A DNA stretch of 64,000 bases from an uncultured Parabacteroides sp. (GCA_910577325.1 CAJTMR010000019.1:1-64000), one strand, 5' to 3'. Counted from the stretch's first letter, positions 36,767-46,580 are shown. Notes: generated from the sequence alone by a model not told the origin. Made by a program: numbers and translations.

Positions 36767-39448
36767 TTATTTTCTCAATCTTCCGATCAAGCGTCCAGCC
36801 TCTCCGACCCAGAGAACCAGTGAAGTCGAGCCGATAATGATCCCCCAATCTTTCCAAGATAAGGGTACGACACTAAACATCTCGCCGCCAAACGTGACGA
36901 TCAGGTATTGTCCTACGATGATAAGCAAGGCTACCATCAAAAAACTTTTGCATCCTTTCAGGTTGGCGAATGCCGAGCGTCCTTCCATGAACGCTTTTGC
37001 GTTGAACATGTTCCAGAACTGGAGCATCACGAAGAAGCTGAAGAACCAGGACAGATCATGCGGGGTTAGTCCGTCCTGTGCATGGAAGTGAAGCAATAAT
37101 CCGATCAAGACAATTACGAATGAAAGCCCTACGCCGAATATGTTATAAGCCATCGGACGTGTAATAATAAAGTCGCCATCCTTACCACTACGACGGGGTT
37201 TGTCTTTCATTACTTGTTCGTTAGGAGGCAACGATGCTAACGCTCCGGCGGCAAATGTATCCATGATCAGGTTTACCCAAAGCATCTGTGTGATGGTAAG
37301 CGGAGATTCGGTTCCCAAGAGCGAACCCAACAATACGATCAGACACGCAGCTACATTGATCGTCAACTGGAACAACAGGAATTTCTGGATATTCCGGTAT
37401 AGGGAACGTCCCCACATCACCGCGCGGGTGATGCTGCTGAACGAGTTGTCTATGATGGTAATATCGCTTGCCTCTTTCGCCACGGAGGTTCCGTCACCCA
37501 TAGACAAACCGACTTGCGCTGCTTTCAGGGCCGGAGCGTCGTTTGTCCCGTCGCCGGTTACGGCAACTACTGCTGCTTTCTGTTGTAACAATTGTACCAG
37601 TCGCTGTTTGTCGGTAGGGCGGGCACGGCACATGATCTTCAGATCGAGTACACGTTCCAAGGCTTCCTCGTCAGTCAAGGCTTCGAAGCCCGGTCCGGTG
37701 ATAATATTTTGTTCGGTGTCTTGGCTTTTCCAGATTCCGATCTGGCGTCCTATCTCTTTGGCTGTTCCAGGGGTGTCTCCGGTTACGATCTTGATGTCGA
37801 TACCTGCATCCAGGCAACTCTGAACGGCTGCCGGAACATCGGCACGCACGGGGTCGGAGATAGCGACGATACCTAAATAAGTGAGGTCCGTATTGTGCAA
37901 TCGTCCATTTACAAAAAATGAAACATCCTGTCCGTCCTCCAATATCTGGTAGGCAAATCCCAGCGTACGCATGGCCTGGTTCTGATAGTCCAGTAGCTGC
38001 TTTTCTATAGCGGCTTTACAGTCTTCCACCGGTTTAGAAGTCCCGTTGATCGCCACCCGGTTACTGTTCGCCAATACGATTTCCGGAGCGCCTTTGACAT
38101 ACAACACGCGTTTCCCCAGCAAGGACGATTGTACGACTGTCGCCATATATTTCCGTTCGGTGGAGAAGGTCAATTGATCCAGTATCCGGTCGCTTTCCCG
38201 TATTTCCAGGTAGTTCTGATGTTGGCTGTTCAGCCATAACAACAATGCTGCTTCCGTCGGGTTACCCAAGGTCTTTATCTTATCATCGGAAAAATCGAGG
38301 AAGGCGGTTGAGTTGACCGATATTCCGTCTTTTATTAGGTTACTCAGTTCGTCATCTCCTAATTTCTGGTCTTTCAGATTGTAAAAGTTCGTTTGGTACA
38401 CCTGCATCTGGTTCTGCGTAAGCGTTCCAGTCTTGTCCGTACAAATGACAGTGGTAGCCCCCATCGTTTCGCAGGCATGCATTTTACGGACGAGGTTGTT
38501 CGTTTTCAGCATCCGGTTCATGCTAAGCGCCAAACTTAGGGTCACGCTCATCGGCAAACCTTCCGGTACGGATACGACGATCAGCGTAACTGCGACCATA
38601 AATATATTCAGGATATGGGAGATCAGGTCCATGACCGGCATTCCGGATGAGGATAGCAATACCTTTGTCAGTAATGCGATAAAGGTAATGGCAGCAATCG
38701 CATAACCGGCTTTGCTGATCACCTTCGCCAACCCTGCTAACTGCATCTGCAACGGCGTGTCGATATTATTTTCGATCTGCGAGCCTTCGTATACCTTTCC
38801 GTATCCGGTTTCATCGCCTACTTTTTCTACTTCCATCACACCATGTCCGTCGACAACGGTCGTTCCGCGCATGACCACATTGGACGGATAGGTCGCTTCT
38901 TCATCGAAGTCCGCTTCGTTCGTGGTTTTGCTGATGATCGGCTCACCGGTCAGGGTCGATTCGTTGATCTGTAGGGAGATCGCCTCCAGCAACTGTCCGT
39001 CAGCCGGGATTTCTTCTCCTGTTTCCAGTACGACAATGTCGCCGACAACAACCTCTTTGCGCGGAATCTGACAGATATTCCCTTCCCGGATCACCTTGAC
39101 GAAAATATCGTCATTGACCGTATTCAGCACATCAAAAGCCCGGTTCGCTTTGACTTCGAAAAAGAAGCCGACACAAGATGCGAGCATGATTGCAAAGAAT
39201 ATCCCGATCGGTTCGAGAAAGGCCGTGAACCCTTTAGCCTCCGGTCCCCAGCAATGCACACCTGCGATAATCATGGACAAGAACCATGCTACCAATAGGA
39301 TCTTAATAATCGGATCATTGAATTTCTCGATGAATTGACTCCACAGAGATGCTTTCTCAGGGGGAGTGAGGATATTTTCGCCATGCAGGCGCCTGCTTTC
39401 TTCTACTTCTTGTTTGGTTAATCCTTGATACTGATGTTTTTTCTCCAT
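36767..39448 (-). CDS. Calcium-translocating P-type ATPase
   Basis: 893 residues of the P2A/P2B type. The phosphorylated aspartate is D338 in ICTDKTGTLT. TGE-type actuator motif is at LTGEPIISK, the hinge at VTGDGTNDAPALKAA, and the calcium-site helix M4 at VVSVPEGLPMSVTLSLAL. About ten membrane helices. It exports Ca2+ from the cytoplasm using ATP. It has its own promoter and no operon partner. Confidence 0.93.
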   Translation of the reverse strand: MEKKHQYQGLTKQEVEESRRLHGENILTPPEKASLWSQFIEKFNDPIIKILLVAWFLSMIIAGVHCWGPEAKGFTAFLEPIGIFFAIMLASCVGFFFEVKANRAFDVLNTVNDDIFVKVIREGNICQIPRKEVVVGDIVVLETGEEIPADGQLLEAISLQINESTLTGEPIISKTTNEADFDEEATYPSNVVMRGTTVVDGHGVMEVEKVGDETGYGKVYEGSQIENNIDTPLQMQLAGLAKVISKAGYAIAAITFIALLTKVLLSSSGMPVMDLISHILNIFMVAVTLIVVSVPEGLPMSVTLSLALSMNRMLKTNNLVRKMHACETMGATTVICTDKTGTLTQNQMQVYQTNFYNLKDQKLGDDELSNLIKDGISVNSTAFLDFSDDKIKTLGNPTEAALLLWLNSQHQNYLEIRESDRILDQLTFSTERKYMATVVQSSLLGKRVLYVKGAPEIVLANSNRVAINGTSKPVEDCKAAIEKQLLDYQNQAMRTLGFAYQILEDGQDVSFFVNGRLHNTDLTYLGIVAISDPVRADVPAAVQSCLDAGIDIKIVTGDTPGTAKEIGRQIGIWKSQDTEQNIITGPGFEALTDEEALERVLDLKIMCRARPTDKQRLVQLLQQKAAVVAVTGDGTNDAPALKAAQVGLSMGDGTSVAKEASDITIIDNSFSSITRAVMWGRSLYRNIQKFLLFQLTINVAACLIVLLGSLLGTESPLTITQMLWVNLIMDTFAAGALASLPPNEQVMKDKPRRSGKDGDFIITRPMAYNIFGVGLSFVIVLIGLLLHFHAQDGLTPHDLSWFFSFFVMLQFWNMFNAKAFMEGRSAFANLKGCKSFLMVALLIIVGQYLIVTFGGEMFSVVPLSWKDWGIIIGSTSLVLWVGEAGRLIGRLRK

Positions 39449-39491
39449 AAATTTATTAATCTGTTTCAGAAAATTGAAGGAACAAATTACG

Positions 39492-39499
39492 CAAAGTTA
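39492..39499 (-). promoter_or_regulatory. -7 box for the calcium ATPase
   Basis: The minus strand reads TAACTTTG, 44 bases before the start codon at 39448. Confidence 0.55.
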
Positions 39500-39680
39500 T
39501 AGGACATATACAAATACCTGAATCGCTTTATTCTTTTCTTTGTGTTTTAATGTATTTTAATATCATGGGAGTAAACCTTTTGAGGTTTAGAGTTGTCTTA
39601 TATACAAAGGCAAAAATAGTGTTTGGTTGTTTAAGGTTTTATGAAGAATGTTAGGTTATTATTTTTGAAGGGGATTGTCC

Positions 39681-40655
39681 TTATGATCGGAGGGCAATCC
39701 CTTTATTTTCAAAGTAGGAGGGAGATAAGTTCGGATCGAACAGACGCCCTTGCCGCGCTTTTCGCTCGGAAATGCGTTTATTGACCTTAGCTGTGAATTC
39801 GAAGTTCTTAAGTCCCCAGTCCGGAGCTATCAACAACTCTTTAGGAGATTGCGATACAAACCTCTCTACAACAATGGAGGGGCTTAACCGTTCTATGAAG
39901 TCGATGACCAACTCGATATATTCGTCAGCCGTATAAAGATGAAACAGTTCGGGATGTTCTTCCTGCTCTCTGGCCATGCGTGTCCCCCGAATGAGCTGTA
40001 GTTGGTGGAGTTTTAGTGTTGTAATAGGAAGTGTGGACAATACATCGGCATGGTGCAGAATCTCCTCCCGGCTTTCTCCCGGTAAACCCAGAATCAAATG
40101 GGCCCCCGTATATATATGTTTGGCTGCCGTGCGTCGGATGGTCTTTTCTGATTCCGTGTGGGTATGTCCCCGGTTGATACGCGTTAAGGTACGGTCCAGC
40201 GTACTTTCCATACCATATTCGATCATCACGAACTTTTTTTGCGATAAGACGGAGAAATAATCCAATAGTGCGTCCGGCATGCAATCCGGCCGTGTACCGA
40301 CGATCAGCCCGACAACTCCTGGATAGGAGAGGGCTTCTTCATATTTCGCAATCAACGAACTCAATTCGGCATAAGTGTTTGTATAAGCTTGGAAATAGGC
40401 CAGGTATTTCATGTCCGGATATTTGCGGGAGAAAAAGCGGACGCCCTCTTCCAATTGTTCCGTTACGCTTTTTTCGGTATGGCAATATTCTGGGCTGAAC
40501 GTCTGGTTATTGCAGTAGGTACAGCCGCCAAAACCTTTCGTCCCATCCCGGTTCGGACAGGTGAAGCCGGCATTGATCGATATTTTTTGCACTTTATAAG
40601 GGAATACTCCTCGTAGGAAGTCTCCGAAATCACGATATGGTTTACTGTTTTCCAT
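39681..40655 (-). CDS. TIGR01212-family radical SAM protein (YhcC-like)
   Basis: 324 residues. The iron-sulfur cluster segment is CPNRDGTKGFGGCTYC, a variant with long spacing typical of this family, followed by SPEY. Later family blocks are GTRPDCMPDALLDY, VMIEYGMESTLDRTL and HLILGLPGESREEIL. The specific reaction is unknown. A -7 box at 40661-40668 lies so close to the ATG that the transcript would have almost no leader. Confidence 0.9.
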   Translation of the reverse strand: MENSKPYRDFGDFLRGVFPYKVQKISINAGFTCPNRDGTKGFGGCTYCNNQTFSPEYCHTEKSVTEQLEEGVRFFSRKYPDMKYLAYFQAYTNTYAELSSLIAKYEEALSYPGVVGLIVGTRPDCMPDALLDYFSVLSQKKFVMIEYGMESTLDRTLTRINRGHTHTESEKTIRRTAAKHIYTGAHLILGLPGESREEILHHADVLSTLPITTLKLHQLQLIRGTRMAREQEEHPELFHLYTADEYIELVIDFIERLSPSIVVERFVSQSPKELLIAPDWGLKNFEFTAKVNKRISERKARQGRLFDPNLSPSYFENKGIALRS

Positions 40656-40660
40656 ACGGG

Positions 40661-40668
40661 CAAAGGTA
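40661..40668 (-). promoter_or_regulatory. -7 box nearly abutting a start codon
   Basis: The minus strand reads TACCTTTG, 5 bases upstream of the radical SAM ATG (40653-40655). Initiation would fall at or near the start codon. Confidence 0.5.
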
Positions 40669-40688
40669 ATAAATCCGCCGAAATATAG

Positions 40689-40696
40689 TAACTTTG
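40689..40696 (+). promoter_or_regulatory. -7 box for the DPP IV/lipA operon
   Basis: TAACTTTG lies 44 bases before the ATG at 40741, back to back with the radical SAM promoter. Confidence 0.6.
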
Positions 40697-40740
40697 CAAT
40701 TCATTCTAACAGAAATATTAAGATAAAAATAGAATCATAC

Positions 40741-42915
40741 ATGAAACGATTAGGGTTTGGTGCTTTACTTTCGTTCCTGCTTGTCGGGAGCCTGACAGCT
40801 CAGAATGGGAGCAAACGTGTCGATTTAAAAGAAATTACAGACGGACAGTTCCGCCAGGTTACTAATATTGGAGAAATGCGTTCTATGCCTGATGGCGAGC
40901 ATTATACGGCGATGAATGTTACCCGCGACATGATTATAAAATATTCTTATCGCACCGGAAATCCGGTCGATACTTTGTTCAATACCGGAAAAGCGCGTGA
41001 GTGTACATTCGACAAGTTTGACGGATATATGATTAGCAGTACGGGACACCATATTCTCGTATGGTGCGATACGGAACCAATCTATCGCCGTTCGTTCAAG
41101 GCGAATGTGTATGACTATGACGTGCGCCGTAATTATGTGAAGCCGATTTCAGATTCGAAAAGCAAGCAGATGATCCCGACATTTTCTCCGGACGGAAGGA
41201 TGGTCGCATACGTGAGTGACAATAATATATGGATTCGTAAATTCGATTACGATACGGAGGTTCAAGTGACGAAAGACGGGGAGACAAATAAAATACTGAA
41301 CGGTATTACCGACTGGGTATATGAAGAGGAGTTTGCCGTAACGAACCTGATGGCTTGGTCGCCGAACAGCGAACAGTTGGCCTTTGTGCGTTTTGATGAA
41401 TCGGAAGTTCCTCAATATTCGATGCAGATGTTCGGAGAGGGGCTGTATCCCGGATATTATGACTATAAATATCCGAAGGCCGGAGAAAAGAATTCGAAAG
41501 TAACGTTGCATTCTTATGACGTGGTGACGAAAGATACGAAGGAACTGAAAGTCCCGGTAGAAGCGGACAGTTATATTCCACGGATTGTTTTTACGAATAA
41601 TGACGAACAGTTGGCTGTGATGACGTTGAACCGTCATCAGAATGTTTTCAATATGTATTATGCGAATCCGAAGAGCGGCGTTTTCCGTTTGATCCTACGT
41701 GACGAAAACAAGGCGTATGTCGATTCGGAGTGGTTGAGTTCCATCCATTTTTATGCGAACAGTTTCTCATATGTGAACGAACAGGATGGCTATGCGCATA
41801 TTTATTTGTATTCTCCTACTGGTGTCATGCAGCGACAAGTGACGAAAGGCAACTGGGACGTGACGGCGTTTTTGGGCTATGATGAAGCAACAAAGACGGT
41901 CTATTATGAATCGGCAGAAGAAAGTCCGATTCGCCGTGCGATTTATAAGGTTGACGCGAAAGGGGTTAAAACGAAACTTTCGACACAGGAAGGAACTAAT
42001 AATGCGACATTCAGCGATAATTTCGCTTATTATGTAAACCAGTATTCCAATGCCAACACGCCGGTAAAAATTACTGTAAACGAGACGAAGACGAACAAAG
42101 TTTTGCGTGTTTTGCAAGATAACGCTCCCCTGATAGACAAGCTGGCAGGCTATTCATATGCCAAGAAAGAGTTCATCAAAGTGCGTACAGCCTCCGATTA
42201 TGAACTGAATGCATGGATCGTGAAACCGGCCGACTTCGATGAGTCGAGAAAATATCCGGTTCTGATGTTCCAGTACAGTGGTCCGAACTCCCAACAGGTA
42301 TTGGATAAATATGGTTTTGACTGGGAACACTATCTGGCTGCTAACGGGATCATTACGGTCTGTGTGGACGGACGTGGTACGGGGGCTCGCGGGGAAGCCT
42401 TCCGCAAATGTACCTACCTGCGTATGGGGGAACTGGAATCCAGAGACCAGGTAGAAGCTGCGCAGGCCTTGGCCCAGTTGCCGTTTGTCGATAAGAACCG
42501 CATGGCGATTTGGGGATGGAGCTTCGGCGGTTACAATACGTTGATGTCCATGAGTGTCGGCAACGGGACTTTCAAAGCCGGTATAGCTGTCGCACCTCCT
42601 ACCGATTGGAAATATTACGATTCGGTCTACACGGAACGCTTTATGCGTACGCCGAAAGAAAATTTTGAAGGCTATGCCGCCACTTCGCCGATCCGTCGGG
42701 CGAAGGATTTACAAGGGAAACTGTTGCTGATCCACGGCACTGCTGACGATAATGTGCATTTCCAGCAGACAATGGATTATGCCGAAAGCTTGGTGCAGGC
42801 CGGTAAACAGTTTGAAATGCAGGTTTACAAAGACCGCAATCACAGTATCTATGGTGGGAACACCCGCTACCATCTGTATACCAGAATGTCTAACTTTTTA
42901 TTTGATAATTTGTAA
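40741..42915 (+). CDS. Dipeptidyl peptidase IV (S9 family)
   Basis: 724 residues with a signal peptide (FGALLSFLLVGSLTAQ). An N-terminal eight-bladed propeller contains YEEEFAVTNLMAWSPNSEQL, the double-Glu segment that anchors the substrate N-terminus. The C-terminal alpha/beta-hydrolase domain has S594 in GWSFGGY, D669 in GTADDNVHF and H701 in NHSIYGG as catalytic triad. It cleaves X-Pro dipeptides in the periplasm or at the surface. lipA follows 6 bases later. Confidence 0.95.
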   Translation: MKRLGFGALLSFLLVGSLTAQNGSKRVDLKEITDGQFRQVTNIGEMRSMPDGEHYTAMNVTRDMIIKYSYRTGNPVDTLFNTGKARECTFDKFDGYMISSTGHHILVWCDTEPIYRRSFKANVYDYDVRRNYVKPISDSKSKQMIPTFSPDGRMVAYVSDNNIWIRKFDYDTEVQVTKDGETNKILNGITDWVYEEEFAVTNLMAWSPNSEQLAFVRFDESEVPQYSMQMFGEGLYPGYYDYKYPKAGEKNSKVTLHSYDVVTKDTKELKVPVEADSYIPRIVFTNNDEQLAVMTLNRHQNVFNMYYANPKSGVFRLILRDENKAYVDSEWLSSIHFYANSFSYVNEQDGYAHIYLYSPTGVMQRQVTKGNWDVTAFLGYDEATKTVYYESAEESPIRRAIYKVDAKGVKTKLSTQEGTNNATFSDNFAYYVNQYSNANTPVKITVNETKTNKVLRVLQDNAPLIDKLAGYSYAKKEFIKVRTASDYELNAWIVKPADFDESRKYPVLMFQYSGPNSQQVLDKYGFDWEHYLAANGIITVCVDGRGTGARGEAFRKCTYLRMGELESRDQVEAAQALAQLPFVDKNRMAIWGWSFGGYNTLMSMSVGNGTFKAGIAVAPPTDWKYYDSVYTERFMRTPKENFEGYAATSPIRRAKDLQGKLLLIHGTADDNVHFQQTMDYAESLVQAGKQFEMQVYKDRNHSIYGGNTRYHLYTRMSNFLFDNL

Positions 42916-42921
42916 CTTGTA

Positions 42922-43767
42922 ATGTCAGAACATTTGAGAAAGCCGGATTGGTTGAAAATCCGGCTGGGTGGGAACGAACAGTTCACACGGACAAAAAGCA
43001 TCGTTGAGTCCCACTGCCTGCATACGATCTGCACCAGCGGGAAATGTCCCAATATGGGAGAGTGCTGGAGCAGAGGAACGGCAACCTTTATGATTGCCGG
43101 AGATATTTGTACGCGTTCTTGCCGTTTCTGCAATACGTTGACAGGCAAACCGCTCCCGTTGGACCCGAAGGAGCCTGCGAATGTGGCGGAAAGTATTCGG
43201 TTGATGAAATTGAAACATGCGGTTATTACTTCTGTCGACCGGGATGATTTGCCTGATTTGGGTGCGCAGCATTGGGTCGATACGATCCGTATGATAAAAG
43301 CGGTCAATCCGGAAACCACGGTAGAGGTCTTGATCCCCGACTTCCAGGGACGGTTGGAACTGGTGGATCAAGTGGTGGCGGCCGCTCCCGAAATAATATC
43401 CCATAATATGGAAACAGTTCGCCGTATCAGCCCCGAAGTGCGCAGTGCCGCGAAGTACGAGGTAAGTCTCTCCGTGCTTGCGCGTATAGCCGAACAAGGC
43501 ATTGTCGCTAAGACCGGTATAATGGTAGGTTTGGGTGAAACGGTCGAGGAAGTTTGTGAATTAATGGATGACGTGCGAACCGCCGGAGTCTCCGTTTTGA
43601 CAATCGGGCAATATTTACAACCCAGCCGGAAAAATATTCCAGTCAAGGAGTATGTGACACCCTGGCAATTTGAGTCTTATAAATCAATAGCTTTAAGAAA
43701 AGGATTTGAAAAAGTGGAGAGCGCTCCCTTGGTTCGTTCTTCTTATCATGCAGAAAAACATGTGTGA
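42922..43767 (+). CDS. lipA: Lipoyl synthase
   Basis: 281 residues. The auxiliary cluster cysteines are seen in CTSGKCPNMGEC and the radical SAM CxxxCxxC in CTRSCRFC. The end block RSSYHAEKH contains the RSSYHA motif whose serine ligates the auxiliary cluster. It inserts two sulfurs into octanoyl groups on lipoyl domains. The stop of the DPP IV gene is 6 bases upstream, so the two share a transcript despite unrelated roles. Confidence 0.96.
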   Translation: MSEHLRKPDWLKIRLGGNEQFTRTKSIVESHCLHTICTSGKCPNMGECWSRGTATFMIAGDICTRSCRFCNTLTGKPLPLDPKEPANVAESIRLMKLKHAVITSVDRDDLPDLGAQHWVDTIRMIKAVNPETTVEVLIPDFQGRLELVDQVVAAAPEIISHNMETVRRISPEVRSAAKYEVSLSVLARIAEQGIVAKTGIMVGLGETVEEVCELMDDVRTAGVSVLTIGQYLQPSRKNIPVKEYVTPWQFESYKSIALRKGFEKVESAPLVRSSYHAEKHV

Positions 43768-43828
43768 AGGCGCGAACTTTTTTTCAGAAAGGTTTGTTAT
43801 GTGGTAAAGGGTAAATCAGGGAAAGGAT

Positions 43829-44950
43829 ATGAACAAAGTGAAGAAAGGCTTGGATAATCAAGCCGTGGGGTTGATGCCGTTGTTGCTGTTTATGTTTTTA
43901 GACAACTATTTTTCATATTTGTTGTCTTTCATGATCGGCATATCTTTTTGTTTTGTTTGTCTTTTTTTATATCAGGCTTTGAGCAAAGACAAAATTTATC
44001 AGTTTTTGTTATTGCCCTCGGCGGCTACATTGATTCTCTATTCTGTTTTTCTTTGCCTCCGGCTTGAGCCGGTACTGTTTATCTATTCTCCGTTGATAAC
44101 AGAGATCTTGCTTGTTGTCGTTTTGGCGTTTATGGGCTTTGCCAGACGGTTGCTTCTGAAGCGAATCCGGAATTCTGATTATCCTGCTTACAAACGGACA
44201 CTGATGCGTACTACGCTGAATGAGTTCTTTTTTGTGGCTATGCTTGTCCAAAATCTTTATACACTGCATTTATTTGTCATTCTTGTGTACAGTATTTTGC
44301 CGGAGACAATGCAGGATGTGCGGATTGAGCGTTTTTTATACAGGGAGCTTGGTATTCTTATCGGTGTATTTTTGATTTTGTATGAGCAGGTAAGGATATC
44401 GATGGTACAAGGAAGTCTTCGTAAGGAAATGTGGTTGCCTGTGTTGAATGACAACGGCAAAGTGGTTGGCTGCATAGCCCGTTCGGTGAGCCGTTCTTTG
44501 CCCAAGAAATATTATCATCCGGTGGTGCGTGTGGCCGTTGTTCACCAAGGAATGCTCTATTTGGTCAAGCGTGGGAAAAAGTCATTTGTTTCGCCCGATA
44601 CGATTGACTATCCGTTTTGCAGCTATGTGTTGTTTAAGCACACCATAGAAGCTACAGCCTGTGAAACGATGGGGGAATTGGGGAAGAAGGACGATTTGAA
44701 ACCCCGCTTCTTGATCCGTTATACGTTTGAAAATGACAAGGTGAAGCATATGGTGAATCTTTTTGTCGTATGTGTGCGTTCGGAAGAACTGATGGAAAAA
44801 ATCAAGCGTCCGAGCGGAAAACTATGGACGACCAAGCAGATTGAGGAAAACCTGGGGGCCGGTGTTTTCAGCGAGTATTTCGAGCAAGAGTTCGGCTATT
44901 TGCAAAATACCATTTTATATGCTGAAAATTTTTGCCGGACGCATGCTTGA
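43829..44950 (+). CDS. Membrane protein with degenerate Nudix-like domain
   Basis: 373 residues. The N-terminal half holds about six transmembrane helices (between residues 11 and 190). The C-terminal soluble part from about 205 has a Nudix-like beta layout (HPVVRVAVVHQGMLYLVKRG) and helix TIEATACETMGELG where the Nudix box would be. The catalytic R-E-x-x-E-E signature is not intact, so hydrolase activity is doubtful. Function unknown; it may bind rather than hydrolyse a nucleotide. Confidence 0.6.
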   Translation: MNKVKKGLDNQAVGLMPLLLFMFLDNYFSYLLSFMIGISFCFVCLFLYQALSKDKIYQFLLLPSAATLILYSVFLCLRLEPVLFIYSPLITEILLVVVLAFMGFARRLLLKRIRNSDYPAYKRTLMRTTLNEFFFVAMLVQNLYTLHLFVILVYSILPETMQDVRIERFLYRELGILIGVFLILYEQVRISMVQGSLRKEMWLPVLNDNGKVVGCIARSVSRSLPKKYYHPVVRVAVVHQGMLYLVKRGKKSFVSPDTIDYPFCSYVLFKHTIEATACETMGELGKKDDLKPRFLIRYTFENDKVKHMVNLFVVCVRSEELMEKIKRPSGKLWTTKQIEENLGAGVFSEYFEQEFGYLQNTILYAENFCRTHA

Positions 44951-44975
44951 ACGGCGACCGGCAGTTTTCGTGTTT

Positions 44976-45470
44976 CTACCGATTGCCCAACTCTATCACC
45001 TCCAGATCCCGAATCCTTTTTTTGTCTATGATGAAGCGTATTAGTGTCCTTACCTGATGGAATCCACTCTTGCCGGCTGCTCCCGGATTCATGTACAGAC
45101 AATTCAAATTTTTGTCGAACCCTACTTTCAATATATGTGAATGGCCGGCAATGAAAAGATCGGGGCGGGTGTCGTATAGCTCTTTGCGGATAAGCGGATT
45201 ATAGCGTCCCGGGTAGCCTCCTATATGTGTCATCATTACGTTTACTTCTTCGGCTTTAAAATGGGCGACTTGCGGATATTGCAGTCGTAGCGATTGGCCG
45301 TCAATATTGCCATATACGGCGCGAAGCGGTTTCAAGGTAGCCAATCGTGTCGCCAGTCCGTCTGAACCGATATCTCCCGCATGCCAGATTTCGTCGCATT
45401 CCGAGAAATATTCTGTATATTTGTCGTCCCACCAAGCATGGGTATCTGAAAGAAGTCCTATTTTTAGCAT
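44976..45470 (-). CDS. YfcE/MJ0936-type metallophosphodiesterase
   Basis: 164 residues. Metal-binding motifs in order: LLSDTHAWWD (DxH), WHAGDIGSDG (GDxx), YGNIDGQSL (GNxD), MTHIGGYPG and AGHSHI (GHxH). This is the small calcineurin-like phosphodiesterase family. The natural substrate is uncertain. Its own -7 box lies at 45487-45494 on the minus strand. Confidence 0.92.
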   Translation of the reverse strand: MLKIGLLSDTHAWWDDKYTEYFSECDEIWHAGDIGSDGLATRLATLKPLRAVYGNIDGQSLRLQYPQVAHFKAEEVNVMMTHIGGYPGRYNPLIRKELYDTRPDLFIAGHSHILKVGFDKNLNCLYMNPGAAGKSGFHQVRTLIRFIIDKKRIRDLEVIELGNR

Positions 45471-45486
45471 ATTTGTTTCGTTTTTG

Positions 45487-45494
45487 CAAAAGTA
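45487..45494 (-). promoter_or_regulatory. -7 box for the phosphodiesterase gene
   Basis: The minus strand reads TACTTTTG, 17 bases before the start codon at 45470. Confidence 0.55.
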
Positions 45495-45627
45495 AGAAAA
45501 AAGTAAAAGATAGTATAAGGAAGGAAATCGGGGTCAAGGCAACTGCATCTCAATTTTTCAAGATATCCTATAGAAGAGAAGCAGAATAGAAGAACTATAT
45601 CGGAGTAAAGTCGTTTTTTTGTACCGT

Positions 45628-45642
45628 AGTTCTGCAAGAACT
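45628..45642 (+). promoter_or_regulatory. AGTTCT-N3-AGAACT operator-like palindrome, site 1
   Basis: A perfect inverted repeat with spacer GCA. It is followed by TATGAT and, 38-39 bases after its start, by GTTGCAAA, the same arrangement as site 2 at 46566. Confidence 0.55.
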
Positions 45643-45728
45643 ATGATAAAACAAATCATATTACCGTTGCAAATTAAAACAAAGATATAAAAAATAATTA
45701 TAATAAACAAATTGTATTGTGATTTGAT

Positions 45729-46444
45729 CAGGGCAACCGCACCAAAAGTTGCTATCCGGAATCACTTCTCTTCTTCCATGCAAATTTCGCAAATCAACTA
45801 TCATACTATCACATCCGGCCGTTAACTACTGTTTCACAATATGTTAAAGCATGATAGTAGCTGTTTTCAACTATCATTCAACTATCATGCATCTATCATG
45901 CTTTTTACATGACTGTTTATTTATATAGCTGATAATATGATATTTATGTTTGCATAGGCAAAAACAGCCATCGGCGAAAAAGATGTAAAAACGAGGCATA
46001 AAAGTGCCTCCGACACGGCAGATAAACATCCCCGCACCTCCGTAAAGGTCTCACGCAGACCCGGGTCTGCACCTCTCCCGCACCCGGGTCTGTGTGGTGG
46101 GTACACCCGGGTCTCAAGCGGCTTTGCAAGCTGTTTTTGACAAAAGAAAAGCCTGTCTTGATGAAAAAAGAAGCCGTTTTAACAGGTTTTGCACCTGTTT
46201 CCGAACGGTCCCTGTTTTTATCGTATAATTGATACACAGGATATTATCGTTTTTACCATGATGGTTATGACAGATGAATGATAGTTCAAAATGGCAACTG
46301 TCATGCTGTAACATATTGGTTTAAAATAATATACAGACGGATATGATAGTATGATAGTTGTTTTTGCAAAAACATTTATGTGAGTTGCTCCGTATCGGTG
46401 GCGAAAACAGATGGATGCTTCATGATTTTGGTGCGGTTACCCTG
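45729..46444. mobile_element. 716-bp TIR element, copy 3
   Basis: Same orientation as copy 1. TIRs are CAGGGCAACCGCACCAAAA and TTTTGGTGCGGTTACCCTG (one mismatch). The target duplication TGATTTGAT lies at 45720-45728 and 46446-46454, with one extra C at the right. It is 11 bp shorter than copies 1 and 2 because it has one GCATCTATCAT unit instead of two. Core 45929-46125 is identical to the others. It lies between two operator-like palindromes upstream of the second susC. Confidence 0.9.
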
Positions 46445-46565
46445 CTGATTTGATACTGTAGTTTGTTATTTGTTCAGGAAATTGTTGGTAATAATGTCGC
46501 CAATAGCTATTAATACTTGTTCCAAGTAAAAGATATTGAATATTCAGGTCTGGTATTTTCAATCA

Positions 46566-46580
46566 AGTTCTTGCAGAACT
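46566..46580 (+). promoter_or_regulatory. AGTTCT-N3-AGAACT operator-like palindrome, site 2
   Basis: A perfect inverted repeat with spacer TGC, about 70 bases before the susC start. It is the likely regulatory site of this utilisation locus, which has no regulator gene in the window. Confidence 0.6.

Noticed and set aside
36563..36823. Plus-strand frame containing GIAFNPLESNTG
   Set aside because: It reads like the ATPase family only because the palindrome is inverted there; the remaining motifs of the gene are on the minus strand.
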